Of a stretch of 64,000 bases of DNA, positions 1 through 11,551 are shown piece by piece (within the stretch, counting starts at the first letter, position 1; the number at the start of each line of letters is the position of its first letter). Source of the DNA: Mytilisepta virgata (lineage: Eukaryota; Mollusca; Bivalvia; Mytilida; Mytilidae); contig CM051516.1 of the NCBI GenBank assembly GCA_028015205.1, forward strand, positions 27,642,593-27,706,592, read 5' to 3'. The position numbers and the translations under genes were made by a program. The notes beneath the pieces were generated by a model. That model saw only the letters and a list, made by a program, of their open reading frames with translations. It did not search any database and was not told where the DNA came from.

Positions 1-994
1 AAAAATAAAGTAATATTCATGAACATTTATTCACATTTTTGCACTCTGGAAACAGCTTCTAAATACCTTAAAATCGTTTTCGACTGGGGGCTTCGCTTCC
101 CCATTTTCCCGATGGAAAAATTGTCCATTTTGTTGTTTCTGAGTTTTGCCTTGTTGGTATAGGGAAGAGCCAAGCAAAATTGAGGTTTGCATTATATAAT
201 CATGTCATTTAAGCATGAAAAATAAAATAGATTCGGCCTTCGTGTTAAATGCATGAACCTTCCAGCACATAAACAAAATTGAATAAAAAGTGCAAACATT
301 TTGCATTACAATGATTCCTTACATTACTTGTACATGTAACAACAGGTAATACATTTCAGAATTTTTTTTTCAAAGTGTTTACATCTTCACTTTTCAAAAG
401 CAAATCTTTATCAAAGAACTGGTATACATCAGTATAGATTAAGTTTTAATTTTACCAGAATTAACAATACCAAATAAAAGACCTATTAACAGGTTTATGG
501 ACCAACCAACATTGATTTCTTCTGTATTGTATTAAATATTTAATGTTCTTAGATATATAGATTAACCTATACTTATATACCCAGAATAATTAATCAATCA
601 ATCCTATTGAACATTAATCCCTTGGCCAGTAAATTTTCATTCATTTTTAAACACAAAAAGTATAGTTCTAAGCTTTTATTTCAGTTATGCTATATCCCCT
701 AAGATTTTTCTTTTACATAATATATATTGCATGTATCCTGTTAGATTCTTCAAAGAAACAGGAAAAATTGTGTGTGTGTCTTGTGTGCATGCATGATTCA
801 AGTCATACATATTGATATAAATTCAGCATGTAGTCAATTAAATTTTTTAGCAGTTTTAAAAAAAAAAGTTTCAGTTTTAAAATGTGATTTATATCTGTTT
901 AAATCTTATTTGGATATTACATATTGGAGATTAAATGTAGTTGTAATAAGAAATTTAAATAGACAGATTATTGGTATATGGCACAAATGATTTT
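1..994. other. AT-rich intronic or upstream sequence, no feature seen
   Basis: I see no exon-like block, repeat or RNA gene here. Open frames are short and low in complexity. It is most likely intron of the C11orf16-like gene, because the first visible exon needs an upstream partner. Confidence 0.5.
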
Positions 995-1250
995 GGGGCC
1001 TCGGTGGCCGAGTGGTCTAGGTATTTCGTTATGACTGCTAATGATCACTAGCCTGTCAACGCTGGGGTTGTGAGTTCGAATCTCACCTGTGGCGGATCTT
1101 AATTGACAAGGATTGCCAATTTTCCTACCGAAGGTCGGTGGTTCTCTCCATGTACTCCGGCTTCCTCCACTAATAAATACTGGCCGCCGCAAAAATGCCA
1201 AATGGGCTGAAAACGGCCTTAAACCCCAACTAAACAAACAAACAAAACAC
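995..1250 (+). mobile_element. tRNA-derived SINE, full length
   Basis: The head has Pol III boxes: A box TGGCCGAGTGG at 1005-1015 and B box GAGTTCGAATC at 1072-1082, like a Ser/Leu-type tRNA. A conserved body follows (ATTGCCAATTTTCCTACCGA, then a TCTCTCC...TACTCCGGCTTCCTCC block), and the tail is AAAC repeats. The conserved body resembles the central domains shared by mollusc SINEs; the exact family name is not determined. Confidence 0.88.
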
Positions 1251-1755
1251 AAAAAATTTTCAAAATATTTGTTTTTGAGATCAAACCATATTTGATAAAG
1301 AAATTGAAAAAATTAAATTACATTCTCAATAATGCTATATAGACATATATAACAAGTATCATTAAAATATAAAGATTTTACAGCTGACTGCACTTTTAGA
1401 CTATATATAATGTGTTCAGTTATCTCCCTTGTAATTTTTAGATCAGAGGTTGCTCATTTTTTAACATGTGTTTATATACATGTAACATAAAAAAGATAAG
1501 GATTTGATTTGGATATCTGCACATTGGTAGTGTCTAGCGGTCCTCAATTAGAATAGAATTTTATTGGAAAGTGAAAAAATCTAATATTTATCATGTGAAA
1601 AAATGTTATTTTCACTCGGGGAAGTGATACATGTAATAATGGTGGCAAAAGCTAGCATCTTTTGCTGTACATGTATAAACATTGATGTATAACAAACATA
1701 AAAGAACATAATCAGCTGCTTAAGTTAACAAAACTTTCTTTTTATTTACTTGCAG

Positions 1756-2139
1756 GTCCTGAAGATGAACAAATTACTGTGTCATTTTCAAATGGTAAAA
1801 CAGAAAAAATTCCTTTAGACACTGCAATATGGACACCAACGCCTGTTTACGAGAGATTGGCCTTAGAACTGAAAATGCCAAAAGAGGCCAGAGAAAGACT
1901 ACAGACTGAAGAGGGATATCCTAAGGAAACTTTGCCTGGATACCCAACTTCAGGACCTGTAGCTGAACCTGAGGAGTTTGGTAAAGCACCACCATTTGAA
2001 TTTGATGTGGATCCTATTGTATTGGAGACAAGGCCATGGTTGAGACCATATATTCCAATGGGTCAAACTCTACAAGAGAAATATTCACAAAAGGCAAAGT
2101 CATCTGTATACAGTGAGGAAGTCAGTAAACTAGTTCCTG
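1756..2139 (+). CDS. C11orf16: C11orf16-like exon a: DUF4537-type segment
   Basis: Acceptor TTACTTGCAG precedes 1756 and donor GTTAGT follows 2139. The frame starts PEDEQITVSF and ends SKLVP plus one base. It holds the end of the tudor-like DUF4537 domain and then a Pro-rich stretch (EARERLQTEEGYPKETLPGY). The apparent in-frame stop just after 2139 is intronic, so this is not a separate small protein. Confidence 0.85.
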
Positions 2140-5100
2140 GTTAGTGACATATTCTGTTTTCTTTTAATCAGTTCTAGATCAGCTTGAGCTTTTTTTATAA
2201 ATCTTCATAGTTGACTTGTTTTGAACAATTTTTTTTCTTAACCCTTTCACCGATGGAGTCCCCACAGGAAGGAAACCTTGCACGATGGCTTCCCTGACAA
2301 GATCGCAGACTTCAGCGGCTACGTCTTTGTTAATGTTTTAGAGCATTCCTTAATTTTGGGCCATTAATTTTTATTTGAATAAAAATGTTAATAAAATATG
2401 TTCTCTTTGCGATCTGTTTAGTTTTTGAATGAAAATGAAGATTTGGCAGCAAACAGGGGGTTCCGTGACTGGATATGTTGAAATTCATCAAATATCATTA
2501 AAATCGCTCTAAATATGCAATTTTGTCATTAAAAATTATAAAAATTATTTCATGAAATAATGTTCCAATCATCGATGTCCATTCCAATCAATTTTGGACA
2601 AATTCTGCATCATTTGAACTTTCCTGGCATCCAATCTTGCCAAAAAATGTCTAAAATTCAATTTTCCATTTAAAATCCCAGAAAATCATCAAATTTTCTT
2701 TTTTCACACATTTTTTTGTAAAAGATCCACCATGGTTTTATCTTTTTATCGGGTATTTAATATAAGAAAGATAACTCTTGTTGTTTGCTCCAAGAGCGGG
2801 AAATATAAAACCTATGTGAGTCAGCGAGTGACTTGGGAATCCCGGTAGTAAATTGGGACTCGATGGCAAAAGGGTTAGAAAATAATTGTCACCACCATTG
2901 GTCACCTTGACAGTAATAACAGTAGATACATATTACTTAGTACAAGTTTATTCTGAAGGATCCAAATAATGTTGATTTATAATGGAAATACCTAATCATA
3001 ACTTAAACACATTAATTCCACACGAGGAATTTTGACATCATCTAAAGAGTTTTGCAGCTCACTGTAGAATTACTCATTATGAATACTTTAAAGAATATAC
3101 TGTTGTAATTTTTTTCTTTCAATAACTCCGGCAATTGTTAGCTAAACTTGTATCTTTTTGTTTTTGGATCATATAAACAACAGTATTGAGCTCATCACCA
3201 TTTAAATTTCAATTGTGTCAAGGGAAACAATTTTTAAATTCCACTTTGAGTTATCTCCCTTGTCAATTTATTTAACATTTGCCTATTTTTTTCAGGAACA
3301 AGTTTAACAAATGGAGAATTAGATGAAAAAATAAATAACCAATTAAATGAACATAAACAATTACTGGATGAGCAACAGAAAGAAACAGTAGAAAAGGACA
3401 AAAAAGAGGCTGATTTAGAAAAACAACACAAACAGAGAATAAGAGAAAGAGAGCAGTTGGAAAGAGAAAACGAAGAAAGAAGAAGAGAAGAATTGAGTCA
3501 AAGATTAAGAGAAGTAAGAAGACAGGAAGATGAGAGTTTAAGGAGACTTGAACCTGGTAACACAGAAGAAATGGAAAGATTGAGAGAAAAGAAAGTAGAA
3601 GATGCATACGGGGAATGGCGAGCTGCTGAGGACGAGTGGGAATTAGAATTGGAAAGAGAAAGACTAGAACATTTGGCTAGACTAGAAGAAATCGAAAAAT
3701 TAAAAGAACTTGGTGGTGATAGGTTATTGAAAAAAAGACAAAAACAGGAAGAAAATATGTTCAGAAAATCGGTATCATTTGGGGACACAGATGAAAGAAC
3801 AAAATTAGAAAGACCACAGTCAGCAACAACACTTAGATCTGATTATAGAGATAGTTTAGGTAAAAGAACAAAAATTGAATGTTTATACAATACTTTTGTT
3901 TATGCCTTCTTGAAAATAATATGGATATATTTCATTGTTAAGTTAGATGTTTTCAATTAGATAAAGATTAGTAAAGCCAATATTTCAAAACTTAAAAAAG
4001 CATATAAACTTTCTGTTGCAAAATCTATTATTTATGTTTGTTTGTTTAGTTGGGGTTTTACACCATTTTCAGCACATTTGGCTATTTCGCAGCGGCCAGT
4101 TTTTATTGGTGGGGAAGCCGGAGTACCCAGAGAGAACCACGACCTTCGGTAGGAAAATTGGCAATCTTTGTCAATGTAGATTGGAGTTGAACACACCCCG
4201 CCACAGGTGTCTATTATTTATGAATTTAAAGATGATGAAAATTTACTATTTATTAAAGATGATAAGTTTATTTGAAATACATAAGAACTTGTGTACCTTA
4301 TACATCTTGAAATTTTTTTTTACCAGCTTATACATGTATAATAAATTTCAATAAATGCTCCGAAAGACTTCAGAACACCAAAGATCATGTAGTATGGAAA
4401 ATTAAAGTTCAAAGGATTGAATATCCTTTCAATATACCGGTACAACTGTCCAAAATAATGTTATATAATTTAAGATCAAATTGTTTTTTAAATAATTAGC
4501 AAAAACAAAATTTTAATCTTACATTTAAAATTTAAATTTGTGTAACAGGTGCTTTTATTTCTAAAAAGAATTTATTTTAATATTCCATAAATACTTTTGA
4601 TGTGTAGATGAAGAGAAATTTGACTTTAGAAGATTTGCAGTAGATGATATGGATTTGTCAGGCAGAAGTCGATCAGGTCTTCATCGTTGTTCAAGACAGA
4701 AGTCCCCTCATCGACCTCCATGGAAGAAGTATTGGAAAAATGACCCAGCTCCTGAAATAATAGCACCAAATACACATGGTCAATTTAGGGAAACGGCATT
4801 GCAGTGTCCATTAGAAGCCAGAGATCAAACAGGCCCATACATAGGTTAGTATCTTGGTCATTTGTTGTCTTCTGTTTTTTAGTATGATAAGGCCTTTAAG
4901 TATGGTCACCTGTGAGATTTTTTAATTTTGGTCAGGTTATGCAAACTCCTCAAGGTTAATCAATTTGTAGTATGGGATATTTTTTTTCATCAGCAACCCC
5001 CTATTTTCTTTTCATTTATGTATTCTATATATCTTAAAGATCTAAATGAGAAAATTTTATGAAATTCTATATATTAGTTTAATTTTTATACAACTTTAAA

Positions 5101-8100
5101 GACTCATCACATTTTCCATTCAAACCAAAGGAAAAATCTAGAGAGACCCGTTTTCCCTCCAAATTGTAAATACCTTATATCTCAGAAATGAGTTCAGCAA
5201 CATATAGTTTTCATTTTTCTTATTTTGTTATTGATTTCAACCTCTATCTCTAAATATAAAAGTATATCCACCTTCCCATAGCCTTTAAAATATAAATGTA
5301 AACTTATCTGCCCTTTGCAGGTAACTGATTTCTACTTCACTTGACAAAAGATTGCAAAGGGGTTGGGGTCTGGTAGATGTTTGCTGGATATTTTATTTAA
5401 TTTGTACTCTATTAATTGAAATAACAAGTTGGATTTTATTTAAACGTTGAGGTGATAGGTGAATAAGAATTTCATTTACAAGTATGCACACTACTACTTG
5501 AATATCGTCAGAAACCCAGGGCCAGTTGCACTTACGCTTTGCTTCCACTTCTGATAAGTGCGACTGGCCAATGGTTTCCGACGATGCTACTTGAACAGTC
5601 TTTGGATTTTTAAAGAATTTTTTTTGTCTTGAAACAATTAAAATGTCAATCAAATCATCCACAGATGAAAAGTTATCATGCCCAAGAAACTTTTGTAAAT
5701 GGTCAAAAATTAAAACTTGCCAAATGGCATACATATATTTGTGTATGTATTTATTTTACAGCTGAATGGGGAAGTCCATTATATAAATATGTAGATAATT
5801 ATGCTCTACACGACCACTCAGATTCAGTAGGACTTCTTATGAAAAATCCACACCCACCAAAATGCAGTAAGACTAAGGTTGAAGTAAGTCGCCCTAATGT
5901 TCCTCGATATAATACTGCAGAGGAAAAGGAAGCCAGAAGAAGAGAATTCAGGTATACATTATATATGGTCCACAGAAGACTTCATTTTGCACAAGGTTGT
6001 GATGGATGGATGAATGGATGGATGGATGAATTATTGTGTAACGTCCAGTGGCAACCAGGAGCATATCAGGACGAGAACATGTTGATCTAAAAATGAATAT
6101 GATCCCTGCTTTGTACTAGACCGACATGCAAAGTGAGATTTTTAATGTGCTAGCTCACGAGGTAATTGTCCGCAGGAAGACATATCACCTCACTTGGACA
6201 CATTATACTGACTCCGAGCCGACCAGTCTTTACTCTTACTCCTAGAAGCCGCGTGATTGGCAGAGAAGAAGCAAATACCAATTTTAATGTCTTTCACAAG
6301 GTTGTGAGTGGTTCCTGTAAATAAAATGCTCAAATTTACACTATACAAATCGGTATTATTCAAATTGGTGCATCATCAAGTATTCATTACTATATTATAA
6401 ACCAAAATATATGTCCATTGCCAAAACATATCAACATTTCCTTGAGCCTTAGAATAGTTACAAATGTGAGTTTTATCGAGCATTCATCTATGTCTTATGA
6501 TTAATGCAAAATAAACTGATATTTTTCTATAATGTATAAGACTCTTTGTTGTGTTTACATTGTTATGTTTGTGTTTTGTGCTCTTTTATGTTATTTTTGT
6601 TGGGGTTCTGTCTGTTGGGTAGCATTGATTGATTGGTAATTCATTGTTTACCTATCCTGTAGGGGGCCTTGGTGGCCGAGTGGTCTAGGTAGTTCGTCAT
6701 GACTACTACTGATCACTGGCCTGTCAACGCTGGGGTTGTGAGTTCGAATCTCACTCGTGGCGGGGTGTGTTCGACTGCGATCTTGATTGACAAGGATTGC
6801 CAATTTTCCTACCGAAGGTCGTGGTTCTCTCCGGGTACTCCACCAATTAAAACTGGCCGTCGTGAAATGGCCAAAATGTGCTGAAAACGGCGTAAAACCA
6901 CAAATAAACAAACAAACCTATCCTGTAATACTCTTTGTTGTTTTTGTGTATATTATCGGTTTTTCTGCAGATTGTAAAATATCAGCCTCGAGTTGCAATT
7001 TGAAGCCCTTTTTGGTAAGTGAGTGTAACAAACAAGCCAAAAGGTTTCATATTGTGATGAGTGGCTTATATTTAGCAAAATCTATTCTAAAACCCAATTA
7101 TATGTTCAACATATTCTTATTGGGAGGTTTTCTGCTGAAAAACTGAAACTTTTCTGTTTTTCAAGTGCTGATAACTTCAGGTCAAATCTTGATAACTTTG
7201 GGTCAAATCATTGCGGAACGCATGGTCGACACATAGGGATCACTATCTGTCGTCTTGCATCTTGCGTCGTCACACTTTTTGTCGAGCCTGCGACTTTAGT
7301 CGCAGAAAGCTCGACAAAGGGATGGTGATCCGGCGGCGGCGGCGGCAGCGGCAGCGGCGGCGTTAACTCACTTCTTAAAAGCTTTATATTTTAGAAGGTG
7401 GAAGACCTGGATGCTTTATACTTTGTATATAGATGCCTTATGTTACGAAGTTTCCGTCTGTCATATGTACATTGTCCTTGACCTCATTTTCATGGTTCAG
7501 TGACTACTTAAAAAAAAAGTTAAGATTTTTTGTAATGTTAATTACTCTCTTATTATGAGTAATAGGATATTATATGCATATATATTTCATTTTTAGAAAA
7601 TTTTAAAATCTTTTGTAAAAATTGACATCCGCAGGCGACACATGTCTTCCTTGGAAGACTCACACATTTTTGTTTAATGATATATAAATAAGTAAATACT
7701 TGTGTTTTGTATTTTTTTTTTGTGTTGAATGTGAATCTCTCTTTGAAATCTTTCAGGAGACAGCAGGTTTTACAAAGACAACAAGTCTGGGACAAACGTT
7801 TACGCCAGGAAGACCAGATGAAAGATTTGATGCAAGATCACCACCGAGAACGTATTCTAGCTCAACTTGAGCGTGATCAACAGCGGCAGCTTAAGGAACA
7901 AGAAACAATAGAAAAAGCTAGAGAAGCTAAAAAACATATCAGTGCAGAATTGAGAGCCAAAATAGAAGCTAACCAGCAGAAAGAAAAGGAAAGGGACCAA
8001 ATGAGAATAGAGGCTATGAGAAAAAGGCGGGAAAGACGTGAAGCTATTCAATCTCAACATGCCAAAGAAGTGGAAGAAATTGAACAGAAAAGACAGGTTG

Positions 8101-9788
8101 GTTATTTTCACAATCTGAAGGAAGATTTACATTCTTCAAGATATGAATGAATTTTTTTTTCACTTCAGTATTGATTAAAAAATTCCAGTAATATATTTCA
8201 CTTGCTTGTATTTTATTGTAGAAAGTTGTATATATGTTCCTGAAAATTGTTTAAATAAAATATTTTTGGAATATGAGTAATTATAGTATATACTAGTGTT
8301 GTGAGAAAAAGTTTCAAATATTTTGTTTTGAAATCTTGAAATCATTACTTGACAGATATTAACATGTGAAACATTCACTTGCAGTTAGTATAATCATAGT
8401 CTTAAAATTTTTTGTGAAGCTAAATTATTTCTGGTGTTTAGCTTAGTTTTTGTCGAGCCTGCGACTTTAGTCGCAGAAAGCTCGACATAGGGATAGTGAT
8501 CCGGCGGCGGTGGCGGCGGCGGCGTTAACTCACTTCTTAAAAGCTTTATATTTTAGAAGGTGGAAGACCTGGATGCTTTATACTTTGTATATAGATGCCT
8601 TATGTTACGAAGTTGCCGTCTGTCATATGTACATTGTCCTTGACCTCATTTTCATGGTTCAGTGACTACTTGAAAAAAAAAATTCAGATTTTTTGTAATG
8701 TTAATTTCTCTCATATTATGAGTAATAGGATAACTATATTTGGTATGTGCGTACCTTACAAGGTCCTCATCCCCGTCAGACAGTTTTCAATTGACCTCGA
8801 CCCAATTTCAAGGATCAGTGAACAAGGTTAAGTTTTGGTGGTCAAGTCCATATCTCAGATACTATAAGCAATAGGTCTGGTATATTTGGTGTATGGAAGG
8901 ATTGTAAGGTGTACATGTCCAACTGGTAGGTGTCATCTGACCTTGACCTCATTTTCATGGTTCAGTGGTTATAGTTAAGTTTTTGTGTTTTGGCCTGTTT
9001 TTCGAATACTGTATGCAACAGGTCTACTATATTTGGTGTATGGAAGGATTGTAAGGTGTACATGTCCAACTGGCAGGTGTCATCTGACCTTGACCTCATT
9101 TTCATGGTTCAGTGGTTATAGTTAAGTTTTTGTGTTTTGGCCTGTTTTTCGAATACTGTATGCAATAGGTCTACTATATTTGGTGTATGGAAGGATTGTA
9201 AGGTGTACATGTCCAACTGGTAGGTGTCATCTGACCTTGACCTCATTTTCATGGTTCAGTGGTTATAGTTAAGTTTTTGTGTTTTGGCCTGTTTTTCGAA
9301 TACTGTATGCAATAGGTCTACTATATTGGTGTATGGAATTGTAAGGTGTACATGTCCAACTGGCAGGTGTCATCTGACCTTGACCACATTTTCATGGTTC
9401 AGTGTTTATAGTTAAGTTTTTGTGTTTTGGCCTGTTTTTCGAATACTGTATGCAATGTGTCTGATAGCATTTGCTTTCATTAGAAATACACGACAGGCGA
9501 GACATTTTTGTGTGTCCACTCTTGTCTCATAATTATCTAAAAAGTAAACAAATTCTATTACAGGAAGTTAAAGAACAAAGGTCACAGGCCAGATGGGATG
9601 CCCATCATCAGAGACTTACCAACGAAGACATTGAAAATCAGATACATGAAAATCGTGTTCGAGGAGCCAAAATAAATAGAATTCAACATTTTCGAAATTT
9701 AGAGGCAGAAGGGCAGAGGAAAAAAGATGCAAGGATCGGAATAACTGATCAGCATCTATCAATGTATAGATCTCGTGTGTTACCATAA
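1756..9788 (+). CDS. C11orf16: C11orf16-like (DUF4537) coiled-coil protein, 3' six exons; 5' part outside or not visible
   Basis: Six exons (1756-2139, 3296-3859, 4608-4844, 5762-5951, 7757-8096, 9564-9788) join without a frame break through canonical GT-AG introns (phases 1,1,1,2,0) to give 646 residues and a TAA stop. The first exon resembles the end of the DUF4537 tudor-like domain of vertebrate C11orf16 (EQITVSF-NGK-EKIPLD, matching EITVHF-NGK-AKVPL in human, from memory). Exon 3 has WKKYWKNDPAPE, resembling the WRYWKRNGPEP motif of human C11orf16. Exons 2, 5 and 6 are dominated by Glu/Arg/Lys/Gln coiled coil. That tail makes the mollusc protein much longer at its C-terminus than the roughly 470-residue human protein. 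Cellular role is not established. The first visible exon needs one leftover base from an upstream exon, which I cannot find in 1-1755, so the gene starts before the window. Homology is supported at two separate sites but is not proven by a search. Confidence 0.78.
2238..2878. mobile_element. piggyBac-like MITE with CCCTTT inverted ends
   Basis: The left end CCCTTTCACCGATGGAGTCC (2242 on) and the right end, in reverse complement CCCTTTTGCCATCGAGTCCC (to 2874), form imperfect 20-bp terminal inverted repeats. Flanking tetranucleotides are TTAA on the left and TTAG on the right, consistent with a TTAA target duplication with one change. The roughly 630-bp interior has no open frame. A TA target (Tc1/mariner-type) is the alternative. 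Confidence 0.72.
3296..3859 (+). CDS. C11orf16: C11orf16-like exon b: first coiled coil
   Basis: Acceptor TTTTTTTCAG, donor GTAAAA. The leftover base plus GA forms Gly, then TSLTNGELDEKI and about 140 residues of charged heptad-like sequence (KQHKQRIRERE, RLREKKVEDAY, LARLEEIEKLKELGG). It ends in a Ser/Thr-rich linker (RPQSATTLRSDY), plausibly a phosphorylated hinge. Confidence 0.88.
4036..4210 (-). mobile_element. tRNA-derived SINE, 5'-truncated, reverse orientation
   Basis: Reverse complement of the body and AAAC tail of the SINE at 995-1250. It stops just inside the tRNA-like head at GCCACAGGTG, so the A and B boxes are missing, as expected of incomplete reverse transcription. It lies in an intron of the C11orf16-like gene. 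Confidence 0.85.
4608..4844 (+). CDS. C11orf16: C11orf16-like exon c: WKKYWKNDPAPE motif
   Basis: Acceptor TGTGTAG, donor GTTAGT. It reads DEEKFDFRRFAVDDMDLSGR, then SRQKSPHRPPWKKYWKNDP. The Trp/Tyr-rich basic motif is the second site that resembles human C11orf16. It ends QTGPYI plus one base. Confidence 0.86.
5505..5584. repeat. Foldback hairpin of about 80 bp
   Basis: Arms TCGTCAGAAACC...GTTGCACTTA and TAAGTGCGACTGGCC...GGTTTCCGACGA are inverted, around a 20-base loop. Probably a foldback MITE in intron. Confidence 0.7.
5762..5951 (+). CDS. C11orf16: C11orf16-like exon d
   Basis: Acceptor TTATTTTACAG, donor GTATAC after TTCAG. It reads AEWGSPLYKYVDNYALHDHS and continues to TAEEKEARRREF with two bases left over. 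The phase matches the next exon exactly (AG plus G makes Arg). Translation past 5951 runs into a GGAT microsatellite and is not coding. Confidence 0.86.
6001..6030. repeat. GGAT/GATG microsatellite
   Basis: Imperfect tetranucleotide repeat just after the donor at 5952, intronic. Confidence 0.8.
6661..6917 (+). mobile_element. tRNA-derived SINE, full length, second copy
   Basis: Same A box, B box, body and AAAC-type tail as the copy at 995. It keeps a GGCGGGGTGTGTTCGACT stretch that the first copy lacks, and has lost about ten bases of the CTCCGGCTTCCTCCACC block. Confidence 0.88.
7281..7571 (-). mobile_element. Family C hairpin element, truncated copy
   Basis: It begins with the hairpin GTCGAGCCTGCGAC-TTTA-GTCGCAGAAAGCTCGAC, then a GGCGGC trinucleotide run and a body matching the copy at 8452. 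It breaks off at about 7571, before any tandem units. Orientation is set by calling the hairpin the 3' end, by analogy with family E. Confidence 0.8.
7757..8096 (+). CDS. C11orf16: C11orf16-like exon e: second coiled coil
   Basis: Acceptor ATCTTTCAG, donor GTTGGT. RRQQVLQRQQVWDKRLRQED opens a continuous highly charged helix ending VEEIEQKRQ, phase 0. Gln, Arg, Glu and Lys make up most of the exon, typical of a long single coiled coil. Confidence 0.88.
8452..9524 (-). mobile_element. Family C hairpin element with ~147-bp tandem units
   Basis: The same hairpin end sits at 8452. Units containing ATTTTCATGGTTCAGTGGTT then repeat at about 8952, 9099, 9246 and 9389 (periods 147, 147 and 143). The far end is CGAGACATTTTTGTGTGTCC then ACTCTTG, the reverse complement of the CAAGAGTGGACACAC end seen at 48591 and 63308. 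It fills most of the last intron of the C11orf16-like gene and ends 39 bp from the last exon. No coding capacity. Confidence 0.85.
9564..9788 (+). CDS. C11orf16: C11orf16-like terminal exon with stop
   Basis: Acceptor ATTCTATTACAG. It continues the coiled coil (EVKEQRSQARWDAHHQRL) and ends LSMYRSRVLP then TAA at 9786-9788. A family C mobile element ends only 39 bp before this acceptor. No strong nearby AATAAA is present; the first candidate I see is at 10429-10434. Confidence 0.88.
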   Translation, partial: EVKEQRSQARWDAHHQRLTNEDIENQIHENRVRGAKINRIQHFRNLEAEGQRKKDARIGITDQHLSMYRSRVLP

Positions 9789-11405
9789 TTAGATACTAAA
9801 AATTAGGTCATGCTCAAGGTGAAGGTCACTTAATTTTATATACTAGTCTATTAAAGTAGAGAATTGCTTATAGTCCATGATTAAGCTAACTGTGATATGA
9901 TTTGGAGAGGATAAATTGTTTATTTTAAATGTTATTTAGATCTTGTGATGTTCTGAATTACATGAAAAATACACTCTCAGTTTTTCGTAAGACAAATTCG
10001 TTTTTTTTATTAGATATACTACATTGTGTTTCAAAGTTCTTTGAGAAATATTAATTGATATTTAACAGTTTAATTAATTCATTCAGAAATTGTCATGATA
10101 AACAGTTAGTTTAAATTTTAGCTGTTTATAAGTCATAACCTAAAAAATCACAAAAAATATATTTGTTTTGCCAAGAAGTAGGGTAAAATACAATATTTAA
10201 TATTGTCTGTCTCAATTTCATGTTACTTAAACAGATCATCACTATTTCTTTCACAATTTTAAAACTTGGTAATAGAAGGTATTTTGCCTCATACCTATGA
10301 TCAATGGCAGATCTGTTAATTTGGTATATTTCTTTCATCTTTTTGTATTTTATTTTTATATTATTTATTTTTATTTTTAAAGATTTGGAAAATCATGTTA
10401 TGCTTCAAATTTATATACAAGAAAAATTAATAAATTAATTAAAATGAAAGATGAATTGTATATGTATGGAGTATAGTAGATATCTGAAAAGTTATAATTC
10501 TTCATTTGGGAAAATTGTCCCAAATATTAACCTCTTTACCTACGCAGTAACTCTTTGCTACCCTTTCAGAAAACAAATTGAAAGTGAAATTTATACTTGA
10601 TGTTTTGTTTATATTCTGGTTTTTCTACCATTTTGTTTTTCAAACAATTTAAGCAAACATTTGGTAACAATTTCAAATATTTTTATATTTAAAAAAAAAT
10701 AAAAATAGTTTCATTATTTGCCAAGTTATGTGAGTATTTGGTCTGTTATTTATGAACTGACAAGTTATTGATTTCATGATAAAAAAGAATAATACAAATA
10801 TTATAAATTAGTTAGTTTTACGGTCGACTTTTGGGATACAGATAGACTTTGGACAGGCTAAATAAATTAGAGTGAATTATTTGGGGGAGGGGGAACTGAC
10901 CATGATCTGTATGTTTTGGTATGAAATAATCATTAAAAGAAAAGATAATTAGATTGTTCATAATCTTATCTCATTCTTCATTTATATTTTGGTGGAATTT
11001 TTTTGAAGTGTTCAACATGAAACTGCAATACACAGAAATATTGCATGTATTTGTACATGTGCAGCATTTGATAAAAATGTTTATTAAATAATATGATTAA
11101 AACAGCCCTAATACTACCAAAACGGCAAGTGTCATACTGGTGACGTCGTCCTGGTCATATAAATCACGTGATCTATATTGCTTTTAGGCCCGGTCCAATA
11201 CTGAAAAAGGCTGTATGAGCCCTAGGGCTAATACAGCCTTTTCACTTCCGGTCGTTTCATTGCCAGTCCGTATTGCAAATATTGGCCCTATATTCGCATC
11301 ATTGCCAGTCCGTATTGGAAATATTGGTCCTATATTCACATATGATGTATGTAATACAGCATTCAGAACAAGTCTGTATTGAAAAAGTTGGATTATTTAA
11401 TAAAA
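9789..11405. other. 3' UTR and intergenic AT-rich DNA
   Basis: Downstream of the C11orf16-like stop. No coding or repeat structure recognised apart from A/T runs and a smaller hairpin near 11186-11241 built on AAAAGGCTGTAT and its complement. Confidence 0.5.
10429..10434 (+). promoter_or_regulatory. Candidate polyadenylation signal for the C11orf16-like gene
   Basis: First clear AATAAA downstream of the stop at 9788, about 640 nt away, in AT-rich sequence. Weak evidence on its own. Confidence 0.25.
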
Positions 11406-11551
11406 GTGTTATGAACTGGCTGTTTCTGTATTGGCACTGGTATAGATTCTCGGTCAGCTGTATTAGCCCTCGACCCTACGGGTCTCGAGGTCAATACAGC
11501 AAACCTTGAATCTATACCAGTGCCAATACAGAAACAGCCAGTTAATAACAC
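11406..11551. repeat. Long foldback hairpin, ~42-bp near-perfect arms
   Basis: The arm GAACTGGCTGTTTCTGTATT GGCACTGGTATAGATTC is mirrored by GAATCTATACCAGTGCC and its continuation to 11551. The loop holds a second inverted pair (CTGTATTAGCCCTCGA with TCGAGGTCAATACAG). It resembles the foldback elements at 54.5-55.0 kb in using GTATTA-type arms. Confidence 0.85.

Noticed and set aside
772..990. 72-codon + frame near the window start
   Set aside because: AT-rich, low-complexity codon use, no splice signals in suitable phase for the exon at 1756.
995..1085. Possible tRNA gene (A and B boxes)
   Set aside because: The same head-body-tail structure recurs at 6661 and, truncated and inverted, at 4036, with an AAAC tail. 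It is a SINE, not a tRNA gene.
3860..3957. Stop-terminated extension of exon b (KRTKIECLYNTF...)
   Set aside because: A GTAAAA donor at 3860 joins in phase to the next exon, so the extension is intronic read-through.
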